The notes below the pieces were generated by a model that saw nothing but the letters and a program-made list of their open reading frames with translations, was not told the origin of the DNA and made no database searches. The translations under genes were made by a program, and so were the position numbers. Positions 56,230-64,000 of a stretch of 64,000 bases of DNA are shown here, piece after piece. The DNA lies in NCBI GenBank assembly GCA_014238945.1, contig JABAAB010000062.1:1-64000 (forward strand). The letters are read 5' to 3'. The first letter of the stretch is position 1. The number at the start of each line of letters is the position of its first letter. Source of the DNA: Lysobacterales bacterium (GTDB lineage: Bacteria > Pseudomonadota > Gammaproteobacteria > Xanthomonadales > SZUA-36).

Positions 56230-57153
56230 TCAAGCGCCTGAATCCAGGCCTTTTACGTGCTGCCGTCCTGCACTGGCCAGGGCCTTCAGATCATAGCCGC
56301 CCTCAAGAATTGATACCACCCGACCGCTACTGCAGTCATCAGCCAGGTCGCAGATTTCTTCGGTGATCCAGCGATAGTCGCTGTCACATAACTCCAACTG
56401 ACCCAACGGGTCCCGTTCGTGGGCATCAAAGCCGGCTGAAATCAGGATCAGGTCGGGGTCGAAGCTGTGGATGGCCGGTAGCCCCGTCAGATTCCAGGTT
56501 TTTCGAAATGCAGTGCTGCCGTCGCCGGGTGCCAGCGGCAAATTTAGGATGTTTCCACATCCGATCTCATCGATATGCCCGGTCCCCGGATACAGGGGGA
56601 ACTGGTGACTGGAAACATACATGACCTCAGGGCTTTGTTCAAAAACCTGCTGTGTGCCATTGCCGTGATGGACGTCAAAATCAATAATGGCCACCCGCTC
56701 AATGGAATCCGTTTGCAGTGCATGACGGGCACCAATGGCAACGTGATTGAGCAGGCAGAAACCCATGGCGAGTTCGGTCTCACTGTGATGTCCGGGTGGC
56801 CGCACGACACAAAATGCATTGGCTGCCATGTCGTTGACCAACTGGTCAATGGCAAAACACAGACCACCACTTGCGCGGCGGGCAGCATCTATTGAGCCCG
56901 GACTGAGATAAGTGTCAGCATCGAGAGCAACGCGGCCTTTCCGGGGCTCTCGCTCTTGCATATCGGACCAGAATTCGAGCGGGTGTACCGCCGCAATCTG
57001 TTCGGATAATGCCAGTGGGGCAGGCAGGTATTGAACACCCCTGAGGTCGTCAAGTCCACTCAGGACGGCTTTGACCCGCAATGCGGATTCCGGGTGCTTT
57101 GAACCTGGCTCGTGACGCAGACAGTCGTCGTGGTGAATGATCATGGTGCCCAT
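56230..57153 (-). CDS. Histone deacetylase-family deacetylase/amidohydrolase
   Basis: The 307-residue zinc hydrolase has class II HDAC motifs: VVRPPGHHSE, IDFDVHHGNGTQQVF (zinc Asp and His), SSHQFPLYPGTG, ISAGFDAHERDPLG (zinc Asp) and ILEGGYDL. Bacterial members act on acetylpolyamines, acetoin-related substrates or acetyl-lysine; the substrate here is not determined. A Met four codons in is an alternative start. The gene is adjacent to the Lrp regulator on the same strand (44 bases apart). Confidence 0.92.
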   Translation of the reverse strand: MGTMIIHHDDCLRHEPGSKHPESALRVKAVLSGLDDLRGVQYLPAPLALSEQIAAVHPLEFWSDMQEREPRKGRVALDADTYLSPGSIDAARRASGGLCFAIDQLVNDMAANAFCVVRPPGHHSETELAMGFCLLNHVAIGARHALQTDSIERVAIIDFDVHHGNGTQQVFEQSPEVMYVSSHQFPLYPGTGHIDEIGCGNILNLPLAPGDGSTAFRKTWNLTGLPAIHSFDPDLILISAGFDAHERDPLGQLELCDSDYRWITEEICDLADDCSSGRVVSILEGGYDLKALASAGRQHVKGLDSGA

Positions 57154-57197
57154 GGGCTTATTCTAGCCCGAATTGCCGTAGGACCTATAAACCGGTT

Positions 57198-57683
57198 TCA
57201 GAACAGCGGCAGGTTCAAGGTTTCTTTTACTTCTTCCATAACGACATAACTGCGTGAACCATTGACACTGGGCAGGGACAGGATTTTCTCACCCAGGAGT
57301 TCACGGTAGGCCTTCATGTCACTGACACGTGCCTTGATCAGGTAGTCAAAATTACCGGAAACCAGGTGGCAGTCCATGATTTCGGGTAGCAATCTTGCTT
57401 CATCCCGAAATTCACGGAATGCATCCGGGGATGTGTGTGACAGGTTTATCTCCACAAAAACCAGCAGACCTGCATTGACCAGTTCAGGGTCAAGAATGGC
57501 CGTGTAACCCTTGATGAAACCCTGTCTCTCCAGCCGCTTTACACGTTCAATGCAGGGTGTGGGGGTCAGGTTGACCAAGCGTGCCAGACGCACGTTTGAA
57601 ACCCGGCCATCAGCCTGCAAACATTCCAGGATACGACGGTCAGTGCGATCGAGTGCCTTGGGGTTTTTTTGCTTCTGTTTCAT
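57198..57683 (-). CDS. Lrp/AsnC-family transcriptional regulator
   Basis: The 161-residue protein (ATG at 57683; a TTG five codons upstream is weaker) has the Lrp helix-turn-helix, with DRTDRRILECLQADGR and LARLVNLTPTPCIERVKRLE. The RAM ligand-binding domain reads IMDCHLVSGNFDYLIKARV. It diverges from ald, the common layout for Lrp-type activators of alanine or branched amino acid catabolism. Ligand is probably alanine or beta-alanine, by inference from the neighbours. Confidence 0.92.
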   Translation of the reverse strand: MKQKQKNPKALDRTDRRILECLQADGRVSNVRLARLVNLTPTPCIERVKRLERQGFIKGYTAILDPELVNAGLLVFVEINLSHTSPDAFREFRDEARLLPEIMDCHLVSGNFDYLIKARVSDMKAYRELLGEKILSLPSVNGSRSYVVMEEVKETLNLPLF

Positions 57684-57699
57684 CTGAAAAACTGCCAAT

Positions 57700-57776
57700 A
57701 ACTAAAAAATTAGTTTAAATAACCTATAAAAGGTTTTCAATAGAGAATAAAACTGCTTTAATCACTATAAAATAGT
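57700..57776. promoter_or_regulatory. Three phased A-cored inverted repeats, likely Lrp-type operator
   Basis: Three perfect inverted repeats with A-rich centres lie in the lrp/ald gap: AACTAA-AAAA-TTAGTT (57700-57715), AACCT-ATAAA-AGGTT (57721-57735) and ACTAT-AAA-ATAGT (57764-57776). Centres are about 20.5 and 42 bases apart, roughly two and four helical turns, so they fall on one face. This is the expected form of multi-site binding by an Lrp-family octamer. Confidence 0.55.
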
Positions 57777-57803
57777 CGTTTCACACATTATACAGGCAAT
57801 TTC

Positions 57804-58925
57804 ATGAGGATCGGTGTACCCAGAGAGATTAAAAACAATGAATTTCGCGTTGGGCTGGTGCCTGCATCGGTGCGAGAGATTGTGAATCACGGTCATGAGG
57901 TGATCGTTGAGAGCGGTGCCGGTTTGGGCATTGGAATGTCAGACGGTGATTATGAAGAGGCAGGTGCAGTCATTCTGAATGACGCACAAAAAATCTTTGT
58001 GCACGCCGAAATGATCGTCAAGGTCAAGGAACCACAGCAGGTGGAACGTGCGATGCTGCATGCTGGGCACACCCTGTTTACCTATCTGCATCTTGCACCG
58101 GACCCGCAACAGACCAAAGAATTGATCCAGAGTGGGGCCACATGTATTGCCTATGAGACCGTTACCGACTACCGGGGTGGTCTGCCGTTGCTGGCGCCCA
58201 TGTCTGAAGTGGCCGGGCGATTGTCGATCCAGGCCGGTGCCTGGTGTCTTGAAAAAGCACGTGGCGGATCGGGTGTATTGCTGGGCGGCGTACCCGGTGT
58301 TGAGCCGGCGAAAGTGGTGGTTATCGGCGGTGGGACCGTAGGATTCAACGCAACCCAGATGGCAGTTGGGCTGGGTGCTCAGGTCATCGTGCTTGACCGC
58401 AGTGCCGATGTGCTGCGTTTTTTCAATGGCACGTTTGAAAGCCGGGTGCAGACGGTTTTCTCAAACGCAGATGCCATCCGACGTCATCTCAAGGATGCAG
58501 ACCTGGTTATCGGCGGTGTATTGATTCCAGGTGCCGCCGCACCAAAGCTGGTTACGCGCAGACATCTTGCCAGAATGCGCAAGGGTTCAGTGCTGGTCGA
58601 TGTGGCGATCGACCAGGGGGGGTGCTTTGAAACTTCTCATGCGACCACGCATGAAAATCCTATCTTCATTGTGGACGATATCGTCCATTATTGCGTTGCC
58701 AATATGCCAGGAGCAGTGCCCCGAACTTCCACCTTTGCACTGAACAACGTTACCCTGCCATTCACCCTGGCGCTGGCAAACAAAGGCGCAAAAAGTGCAT
58801 TACTGGATGATCCACACCTGTTACAGGGCCTGAATGTACACCGTGGCATGGTCACCTATGAAGATGTGGCACACGACCTGGATTATGATTACACACCCGC
58901 TGAGGAAGCATTGCAAACACCCTGA
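57804..58925 (+). CDS. ald: Alanine dehydrogenase
   Basis: Ald oxidatively deaminates L-alanine to pyruvate, ammonia and NADH. The 373-residue protein has [18 protein letters not shown] at the N-terminus, [10 protein letters not shown] and the Ala/pyruvate-binding YLHLAPDP. The NAD loop is [21 protein letters not shown] and the C-terminal block is [16 protein letters not shown]. It starts the ald-bauA-mmsA gene set, and the next gene has AAGGAG 36 bases after the stop. Confidence 0.96.
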   Translation: MRIGVPREIKNNEFRVGLVPASVREIVNHGHEVIVESGAGLGIGMSDGDYEEAGAVILNDAQKIFVHAEMIVKVKEPQQVERAMLHAGHTLFTYLHLAPDPQQTKELIQSGATCIAYETVTDYRGGLPLLAPMSEVAGRLSIQAGAWCLEKARGGSGVLLGGVPGVEPAKVVVIGGGTVGFNATQMAVGLGAQVIVLDRSADVLRFFNGTFESRVQTVFSNADAIRRHLKDADLVIGGVLIPGAAAPKLVTRRHLARMRKGSVLVDVAIDQGGCFETSHATTHENPIFIVDDIVHYCVANMPGAVPRTSTFALNNVTLPFTLALANKGAKSALLDDPHLLQGLNVHRGMVTYEDVAHDLDYDYTPAEEALQTP

Positions 58926-58960
58926 ATACCAACAGGAAGAAAATTTAAGGAGTAAACCCG

Positions 58961-60277
58961 ATGAATGCACAGATAAAATCCATGGAATCTTTCTGGATGC
59001 CGTTTACTGGAAACCGGGCCTTCAAAAAAAAACCGCGTCTGGTTGAACGGGCCAGCGGTATGTTCTATTACACCCCCGGTGGCCGGGAAATTCTGGATAT
59101 GGTGGCCGGTCTGTGGTGTTGTAATGCCGGTCACGGCCATCCGAAAGTTGTCGAGGCCATCCAGGCGCAGGCAGCCGAAATGGACTATGCACCGCATTTT
59201 AATTTCGGGCACCCGGCGGCCTTTGAAGCAGCAGAGATGCTGGCATCGCTGACGCCGAATGACATCAACTATTCCTTTTTTACCAATTCAGGATCTGAAG
59301 CCGTTGATACCGCGCTCAAGATTGCACTGGCGTACCAGAAAGAACGGGGCCAGTCCTCGCGAACCCGTCTTATTGGTCGTGAACGTTCCTATCATGGCGT
59401 CGGTTTCGGCGGGATTTCGGTGGGTGGCATACCTTATAACCGCATGCAGTTTTCCAATTCATTGATACCCGGCGTAGACCACTTGCCGCACACACATCAA
59501 CTGGATCGAAATGCATTTTCACGTGGCCTGCCAGAACACGGTATCGAGTTGGCCGATGAACTGGAGAATATTGTTAACCTGCATCATCCATCCAATGTTG
59601 CAGCGGTCATCGTAGAACCCATCGCCGGTTCTGCCGGTGTATTGATTCCACCCAGGGGTTATTTGAAACGGTTGCGGGAGATTTGTGACAAACACGACAT
59701 CCTGCTGATATTCGATGAAGTCATTACCGGCTTTGGTCGTCTGGGTCACAATTTTGCTGCCCAGGCCTTTGATGTAACCCCGGACCTCATTACCTCCGCC
59801 AAGGGCCTCACCGGCGGTGCGGTTCCGATGGGTGCGGTTTTCGTACATGACCGGATCTATGACGAGTTCATGTCCAAACCCGGTGGCGCCATTGAACTGT
59901 TCCACGGCTACACTTATTCTGCCCATCCGCTCGCCATAGCAGCGTGCAGGGCAACCCAGGAGGTGTATTCCTCCGAAGGGCTGTTTCAGCGGGCGGCAGA
60001 AATGGCACCGCTGTTTGAAGATGCCCTGCATTCGCTCAAGGGTGAACCACACGTGATAGATGTTCGCAACTATGGTTTGATGGGTGCAGTGGAAATGGAA
60101 TCCATCGAAGGCCAGCCCGGAGCACGCGGGATGGAGATGTTACAACGGACATTCGACGCGGGACTGATGGTACGGCTGACCGGAGACATCATGGCTTTCA
60201 GCCCGCCGTTGATTATTGAAGAAACCCATATCCAACAAGCAATTGACACCATCAGGAAAATATTGAGAGCACTCTAA
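58961..60277 (+). CDS. bauA: Omega-amino acid (beta-alanine):pyruvate aminotransferase
   Basis: The 438-residue class III PLP aminotransferase opens ESFWMPFTGNRAFKKKPR, has GLWCCNAGHGHPKVVEAIQ, TNSGSEAVDTALK, FDEVITGFGRLG and the PLP lysine in ITSAKGLTGGAVPMGAV. That profile is the beta-alanine/pyruvate (BauA) type. Together with MmsA downstream and Ald upstream it fits beta-alanine catabolism. SD AAGGAG lies 9 bases before the ATG. The exact amine donor is inferred from context. Confidence 0.88.
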   Translation: MNAQIKSMESFWMPFTGNRAFKKKPRLVERASGMFYYTPGGREILDMVAGLWCCNAGHGHPKVVEAIQAQAAEMDYAPHFNFGHPAAFEAAEMLASLTPNDINYSFFTNSGSEAVDTALKIALAYQKERGQSSRTRLIGRERSYHGVGFGGISVGGIPYNRMQFSNSLIPGVDHLPHTHQLDRNAFSRGLPEHGIELADELENIVNLHHPSNVAAVIVEPIAGSAGVLIPPRGYLKRLREICDKHDILLIFDEVITGFGRLGHNFAAQAFDVTPDLITSAKGLTGGAVPMGAVFVHDRIYDEFMSKPGGAIELFHGYTYSAHPLAIAACRATQEVYSSEGLFQRAAEMAPLFEDALHSLKGEPHVIDVRNYGLMGAVEMESIEGQPGARGMEMLQRTFDAGLMVRLTGDIMAFSPPLIIEETHIQQAIDTIRKILRAL

Positions 60278-60280
60278 GAC

Positions 60281-61777
60281 ATGGAAAAATTGACACATTA
60301 TATTGCTGGCAAAAACGTTGCTGGCACCAGCGGGCGTTTCGGCGATGTCTATGATCCGGCTACGGGTCAGGTTCAAAAGCTGGTTCCCCTGGCCTCAGCA
60401 GATGAACTGGATACTGCGGTCAGGGCCGCCGCCGCGGCTTTCCCCGCCTGGGCTGCGATGCCTGCTTTACGACGGGCGCGTTGTATGTTTCGTCTGAAGA
60501 ATCTTATCGAGGATAATCGCAACGTTCTGGGAGCCATGTTGACCTCCGAACATGGAAAGGTCCGTGACGATGCACTGGGAGAGGTTACCCGTGGTCTCGA
60601 GGTGGTCGAATTCGCCTGTGGTGCTACACAATTACTCAAGGGCGAATATAGCGATACGGTGGGTACCGGTGTGGACGCTTATTCATTCAGACAACCACTG
60701 GGTGTGGTTGCGGGAATTACACCGTTCAATTTCCCGGCCATGGTGCCGTTGTGGATGATTCCGATGGCACTGGTGAGTGGTAATACATTCGTACTGAAAC
60801 CCTCGGAGCGGGATCCTGGCGCATCAATGATATTGGCTGACCTGGTTCAGCGCTCCGGTGTTCCCGATGGTGTATTCAACGTGGTCCATGGTGACAGGGA
60901 GGCGGTGGATGCCATCCTCGCACACCCGGACATCAAGGCCATATCATTTGTGGGCTCCACCCCGATAGCAAAGAAAATTTTCGAGGTTGGATCGGCCAAT
61001 GGCAAACGTGTGCAGGCGCTGGGGGGCGCCAAGAATCATATGCTGGTGATGCCGGATGCGCCCATCGAAGCGACCGCTGATGCCCTGATGGGTTCAGCCT
61101 ACGGTTCTGCCGGTGAAAGATGCATGGCGATTTCCGTGGCCGTGGTGGTTGGTGATGAGACAGCCGATTCCCTGGTTGCCGAACTCAAACCAAGAGTAGA
61201 AGCGTTGTCGATTGCTCCGGGCAACACACCCGGCGCTGAAATGGGTCCATTGATCACTGGTGAGCACCACGCCAGGGTATCGGGTTACGTTGACCTGGGT
61301 GTGACCGAAGGTGCAGAGTTGGTAGTGGACGGTCGGGCGTTCAGCCATGCCGAACAACCCGATGGGTTCTTCATCGGCGGCTGCCTGTTTGACCGCGTCA
61401 GTGCGGGCATGCGGATTTATGACGAGGAGATTTTTGGTCCCGTATTGTGCGTGGTCAGAGTCAATAGCTACGACGAGGGGGTCAAGCTGATCAACGAACA
61501 CGTTTACGGCAACGGTGTGTCCATTTTCACCCGCGACGGTGATGCTGCACGCAACTTTGTGCAACACATCCAGGTGGGTATGGTAGGTGTCAATATACCC
61601 ATACCGGTTCCCATGGCTTTTCACAGTTTCGGTGGCTGGAAACAGTCATTATTTGGTGATCACCACATTTATGGGCCGGAAGGTCTGCGTTTTTATACCC
61701 GTGTCAAAGCCGTGACCCAGCGCTGGCATACCGGCATACGCAAGGGCGCTGATTTCCATTTCCCCCAACTGGGGTAG
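60281..61777 (+). CDS. mmsA: CoA-acylating (methyl)malonate-semialdehyde dehydrogenase
   Basis: The 498-residue aldehyde dehydrogenase is the CoA-dependent MmsA type. [48 protein letters not shown] and the catalytic Cys in [10 protein letters not shown] are visible. MPDAPIEAT and the C-terminal [20 protein letters not shown] are family-specific. It converts malonate semialdehyde to acetyl-CoA and CO2, or methylmalonate semialdehyde to propionyl-CoA. Three bases separate it from bauA. A hairpin follows. Confidence 0.93.
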   Translation: MEKLTHYIAGKNVAGTSGRFGDVYDPATGQVQKLVPLASADELDTAVRAAAAAFPAWAAMPALRRARCMFRLKNLIEDNRNVLGAMLTSEHGKVRDDALGEVTRGLEVVEFACGATQLLKGEYSDTVGTGVDAYSFRQPLGVVAGITPFNFPAMVPLWMIPMALVSGNTFVLKPSERDPGASMILADLVQRSGVPDGVFNVVHGDREAVDAILAHPDIKAISFVGSTPIAKKIFEVGSANGKRVQALGGAKNHMLVMPDAPIEATADALMGSAYGSAGERCMAISVAVVVGDETADSLVAELKPRVEALSIAPGNTPGAEMGPLITGEHHARVSGYVDLGVTEGAELVVDGRAFSHAEQPDGFFIGGCLFDRVSAGMRIYDEEIFGPVLCVVRVNSYDEGVKLINEHVYGNGVSIFTRDGDAARNFVQHIQVGMVGVNIPIPVPMAFHSFGGWKQSLFGDHHIYGPEGLRFYTRVKAVTQRWHTGIRKGADFHFPQLG

Positions 61778-61790
61778 AAAAGAGCAAACA

Positions 61791-61812
61791 GATCCCCGCG
61801 TCAGCGGGGATC
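61791..61812. terminator. Hairpin between convergent mmsA and MAPEG genes
   Basis: GATCCCCGC (61791-61799) and GCGGGGATC (61804-61812) form a 9-bp perfect stem with a GTCA loop. There is no T tract after it on the plus strand, so it may act as a weak bidirectional stop or as a repeat element. Confidence 0.55.
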
Positions 61813-61823
61813 ACGTGACAGGC

Positions 61824-62207
61824 TCAGAACATACCCCAGATCACCATGCCCAGGGCACCCAGAATCAGCACGGCATTGGCCAGCAAGGTCAGCGCCATGC
61901 CCGGGGTGCGTGAAGCCGGGTCCTTGATGTACTCGCTTGAGTACATGAAACGGCCCAGGATGAATGCCGCACCTGGCACCAGTACCCACAAACCACTCAC
62001 ATACCATGCAAACGCATAGGCTGCCGGGATCATGATCACCAATTGCTCCATGGTGTTTTGATGCACACGGAACATGCGGTCGAAGGTTTCATCACCGCTA
62101 CACTCTGGCGCACTGACCTTGTATTTGCCACGCGCCTGACCGACACGGGCGGTAAAAAAAACGTACTGGAGCAAGGCAAGAAGTACTATCAGGGTGGCAT
62201 TTTCCAT
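61824..62207 (-). CDS. MAPEG-family membrane protein
   Basis: The 127-residue protein has four membrane helices in the MAPEG pattern (ATLIVLLALLQYVFF; LVIMIPAAYAFAWYV; LVPGAAFILGRFMYS; ALTLLANAVLILGALGMV), with the polar connecting loop FDRMFRVHQNTMEQ that carries the family ER-type contact residues. MAPEG proteins include glutathione transferases and related enzymes of eicosanoid metabolism; bacterial functions are mostly unknown. AGGAAA lies ahead of the ATG. Confidence 0.88.
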   Translation of the reverse strand: MENATLIVLLALLQYVFFTARVGQARGKYKVSAPECSGDETFDRMFRVHQNTMEQLVIMIPAAYAFAWYVSGLWVLVPGAAFILGRFMYSSEYIKDPASRTPGMALTLLANAVLILGALGMVIWGMF

Positions 62208-62298
62208 GTTGTTTCCTCGTTGGTTTATTAAGGGACTAATCGAAGCTTTCTGTTCTTATCCAGGTCTGAATTCAAATGCTCATTCATGGAAATGATAT

Positions 62299-62850
62299 TC
62301 AACGTCGGTCGCCATGAACCCACAGCACTTCCGAACCGCCGTTGGATCTGGCAAGTAGCCTGGCGATGACAAACAACAGATCGGACAGTCGATTCAAATA
62401 GCGAAGGCTGACGCTGTTGACATTTTCAATCACCGACAGTGACACCAACAGTCTTTCGGCTCGACGGCACACCGTTCGCGCGAGGTGGCATCGGGCTGCG
62501 GACTCCGTCCCTCCCGGCAGGATAAAATCCTTCAGAGGTGGCAGGCTGGAGTTGAACCCGTCCAGGTCTGCTTCAAGTTGTTCTACATAGCGGTCCGGAA
62601 TCAGGGTGTTCCCCGGCATGCACAATTCGCCACCAAGATCGAATAGCTCATGCTGGGTGCGGGTCAGGCAGCTGCGTACCTCATCGCACAATTCACTGGC
62701 CAGCACCAGGCCGATGATACTGTTCAGTTCATCAACCGTTCCAAATGTTTCAACGCGCACACTGTCTTTCTCCACACGCGAGCCATCGCCCAGACCGGTG
62801 GTTCCATCGTCCCCTGTTCGGGTATAAATTTTTGTAAGCCTATTACCCAC
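62299..62850 (-). CDS. ATP:cob(I)alamin adenosyltransferase, PduO type
   Basis: The 183-residue protein makes adenosylcobalamin. It has the N-terminal TKIYTRTGDDGTTGLGDG (ATP-binding), ETFGTVDELNSIIG, FILPGGTESAARCHLART, VCRRAERLL and RYLNRLSDLLFVIARL. The start is GTG. Adenosylcobalamin is a cofactor of methylmalonyl-CoA mutase, so it might relate to the mmsA neighbour, but no mutase gene is in the window. Confidence 0.94.
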   Translation of the reverse strand: MGNRLTKIYTRTGDDGTTGLGDGSRVEKDSVRVETFGTVDELNSIIGLVLASELCDEVRSCLTRTQHELFDLGGELCMPGNTLIPDRYVEQLEADLDGFNSSLPPLKDFILPGGTESAARCHLARTVCRRAERLLVSLSVIENVNSVSLRYLNRLSDLLFVIARLLARSNGGSEVLWVHGDRR

Positions 62851-62971
62851 GATTCGTTTTTACTACCATTTTGATGCAGGAAACTTCAATATATCATGTG
62901 TACGTATTGGTGCGTCGAAACTTGAATGCCGCCAAACAATACGAATTAATCAGAGCAAACGGGAGTGTACA

Positions 62972-63400
62972 GTGAATCTGAAATCACTAATGACCACCAA
63001 TGACAGTTGGGGTCTGTTGGGACTACGTCTGGCCACGGGTGTAATTTTCATCGCCCATGGTCTGCCAAAATTTGGATTTCTCGGTGGCAAAGGACTGGCT
63101 GCCAGTGCCGAGGCATTTGATGGTATGGGTATACCGTTGCCCCTGGTCAGCGCCTTTCTTGTAGCGTTTGTCGAAACGGTAGGTGGCGCTTGCCTTATTG
63201 CAGGGTTTATGACCCGTATTTTTGCAGCTACGCAGGTTTTTGCCATGCTGGTGGCGGTGTTCTTGGTGCACTGGTCGAACGGTTTGGCGGGCAGGGGCGG
63301 TTATCAATGGGCATTGCTGCTTGCTGCTGCTGCATTTGCGCTGATGATAGAGGGTGCCGGTCGCTACTCCGTTGATCGCCAGATGAGCCGGAACAGCTGA
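62972..63400 (+). CDS. DoxX-family membrane protein
   Basis: The 142-residue protein starts with GTG and has the DoxX pattern of four helices: LGLRLATGVIFIAHGLPKFG, LVSAFLVAFVETVGGACLIAGF, FAATQVFAMLVAVFLV, and QWALLLAAAAFALMIEG. DoxX proteins are small membrane subunits of quinone-linked redox systems or of unknown role. Its last ~57 codons overlap the downstream reading of the convergent ApbE frame. Confidence 0.9.
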   Translation: MNLKSLMTTNDSWGLLGLRLATGVIFIAHGLPKFGFLGGKGLAASAEAFDGMGIPLPLVSAFLVAFVETVGGACLIAGFMTRIFAATQVFAMLVAVFLVHWSNGLAGRGGYQWALLLAAAAFALMIEGAGRYSVDRQMSRNS

Positions 63401-64000
63401 CACCATCCGCGCTTCGCGCCAGCCAGGCCAGGCCGCTTTCATCGAGCATGGCAAGACCGGACATCGTACCCATTAACATGGCCAGCGTACTGATGGAACC
63501 GGCCAGCAGACAGCTGGGAGCGTGTACCGAAACACTCTGCAGACCGTCGACCGGCCAACCGGTTATCGGGTTGATGATGTGGCCATATCGCCGGCCATTG
63601 ATCAAACTCCCACGTTCATAGTCACCGCTGGTTGCCAGTCCGCCGCTGAATACGGGGATACCCGCCAGTGCGAAGCCTGCAGCATTTTGCCGGTGGTCAG
63701 GGTCACGGATTCCCATATTCCATGGACTGCCATCCGGATGTGGTCCGGTAACGTGAATATCGCCACCGAGTTCCACAAAGGCCGAATGCAGACCCCTGCG
63801 AACGAGAATCAACGCTGCACGGTCAGCGGCATACTCCTTTACCACACCACCCAGTTCCAGACGCATGCCCTCGGGCAATTCCAGTCGTGGTTGCTGCCAC
63901 CTGAGCTTTGCCCAGCCAGTGTATTGACGTGCTTTGTCCAATGACCGCAGTGATGGCAGTGTCGCGCGTGTGTGCCACAGACGTGACAGGCATCCGGCCG
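63228..64000 (-). CDS. apbE: ApbE-family FAD:protein FMN transferase, partial
   Basis: The gene enters from the right edge; no start or in-frame stop is seen up to position 64000. ApbE transfers FMN to Thr residues of target proteins in the periplasm. Visible blocks are LELGGVVKEYAADRAA, ELGGDIHVTGPHPDGSP, SGGLATSGDYERG and HIINPITGWPV. At the usual ADAxxT metal-binding site this protein reads LAGSISTLAM, so the Asp ligand is Gly while the Thr is kept. A ~55-residue Ser/Gln/Pro-rich tail overlaps doxX by 173 bases, suggesting a disturbed 3' end. Confidence 0.85.
   Translation of the reverse strand, partial: AGCLSRLWHTRATLPSLRSLDKARQYTGWAKLRWQQPRLELPEGMRLELGGVVKEYAADRAALILVRRGLHSAFVELGGDIHVTGPHPDGSPWNMGIRDPDHRQNAAGFALAGIPVFSGGLATSGDYERGSLINGRRYGHIINPITGWPVDGLQSVSVHAPSCLLAGSISTLAMLMGTMSGLAMLDESGLAWLARSADGVSCSGSSGDQRSSDRHPLSSAQMQQQQAAMPIDNRPCPPNRSTSAPRTPPPAWQKPA

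Overview
The window looks like a stretch of a gammaproteobacterial chromosome of moderate GC. The evidence is conserved gene order and protein families: yggX-mutY, ftsY divergent from rsmD-coaD-yfhL, lptM/dapF/DUF484/xerC/hslVU/ubiE-ubiJ-ubiB, and algZ-algR-hemC-hemD-hemX-hemY. No gene fixes the genus. The accessory genes (long-chain olefin synthesis, a diheme secreted cytochrome, an ECF sigma/kinase pair) would suit a free-living marine or sediment lineage, but that is inference.

Layout. 1-7.5 kb: tRNA-Phe, yggX, mutY and ftsY on the minus strand, then rsmD, coaD, an Alvin-type ferredoxin, gamma-glutamyltranspeptidase and an M20 amidohydrolase on the plus strand. 7.3-11 kb: a small membrane protein, two translationally coupled exported amidohydrolase-fold proteins (one without any metal ligand), and a kinase-fold protein. 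11-15.7 kb: a complete oleABCD operon for head-to-head condensation of fatty acyl chains to long-chain olefins. 15.9-18.7 kb: a phosphopantetheinyl transferase, an exported HExxH peptidase gene split by one in-frame TAG, and an acyltransferase. 18.7-29.2 kb: ubiquinone genes ubiB/ubiJ/ubiE, the heat-shock protease hslVU behind a sigma32-like promoter, xerC, DUF484, dapF and lptM. This block contains an intruding exported beta-propeller/DUF5648 gene and a plus-strand membrane-protein gene. 29.2-41.1 kb: an esterase, algZR, heme genes hemCDXY, a ferredoxin-reductase fusion, then plsC-like, yheT-like and TPR-sulfotransferase genes in one operon.

41.1-56 kb reads as accessory DNA that ends beside tRNA-Gly(CCC). 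It holds a 1031-residue diheme c-type cytochrome resembling the hydrazine synthase alpha subunit fold, a subtilisin-like protease, an ECF43-like sigma factor with a TPR receptor kinase, a penicillin-acylase-family hydrolase, and an AT-rich segment with a cysteine-rich exported protein and a PpiC-type foldase. No integrase or transposase is seen. Coding is sparser here, with several long intergenic stretches and possible gene remnants.

56-64 kb: a histone-deacetylase-family hydrolase, an Lrp-type regulator divergent from ald-bauA-mmsA, MAPEG, ATP:cob(I)alamin adenosyltransferase, DoxX and a 5'-truncated ApbE. The ald/bauA/mmsA trio makes a closed scheme. BauA moves the amino group of beta-alanine to pyruvate, Ald regenerates pyruvate from alanine, and MmsA converts malonate semialdehyde to acetyl-CoA. 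The intergenic region carries three A-cored inverted repeats spaced by about two and four helical turns, which suggests control by the divergent Lrp-type protein.

The observations most worth following are the amber-split peptidase, the hydrazine-synthase-like diheme protein, the sigma factor with a threonine where the acidic core-binding motif normally lies, the cysteine-rich protein/foldase pair, the phased Lrp-like sites, and an ApbE that lacks a metal-ligand Asp.
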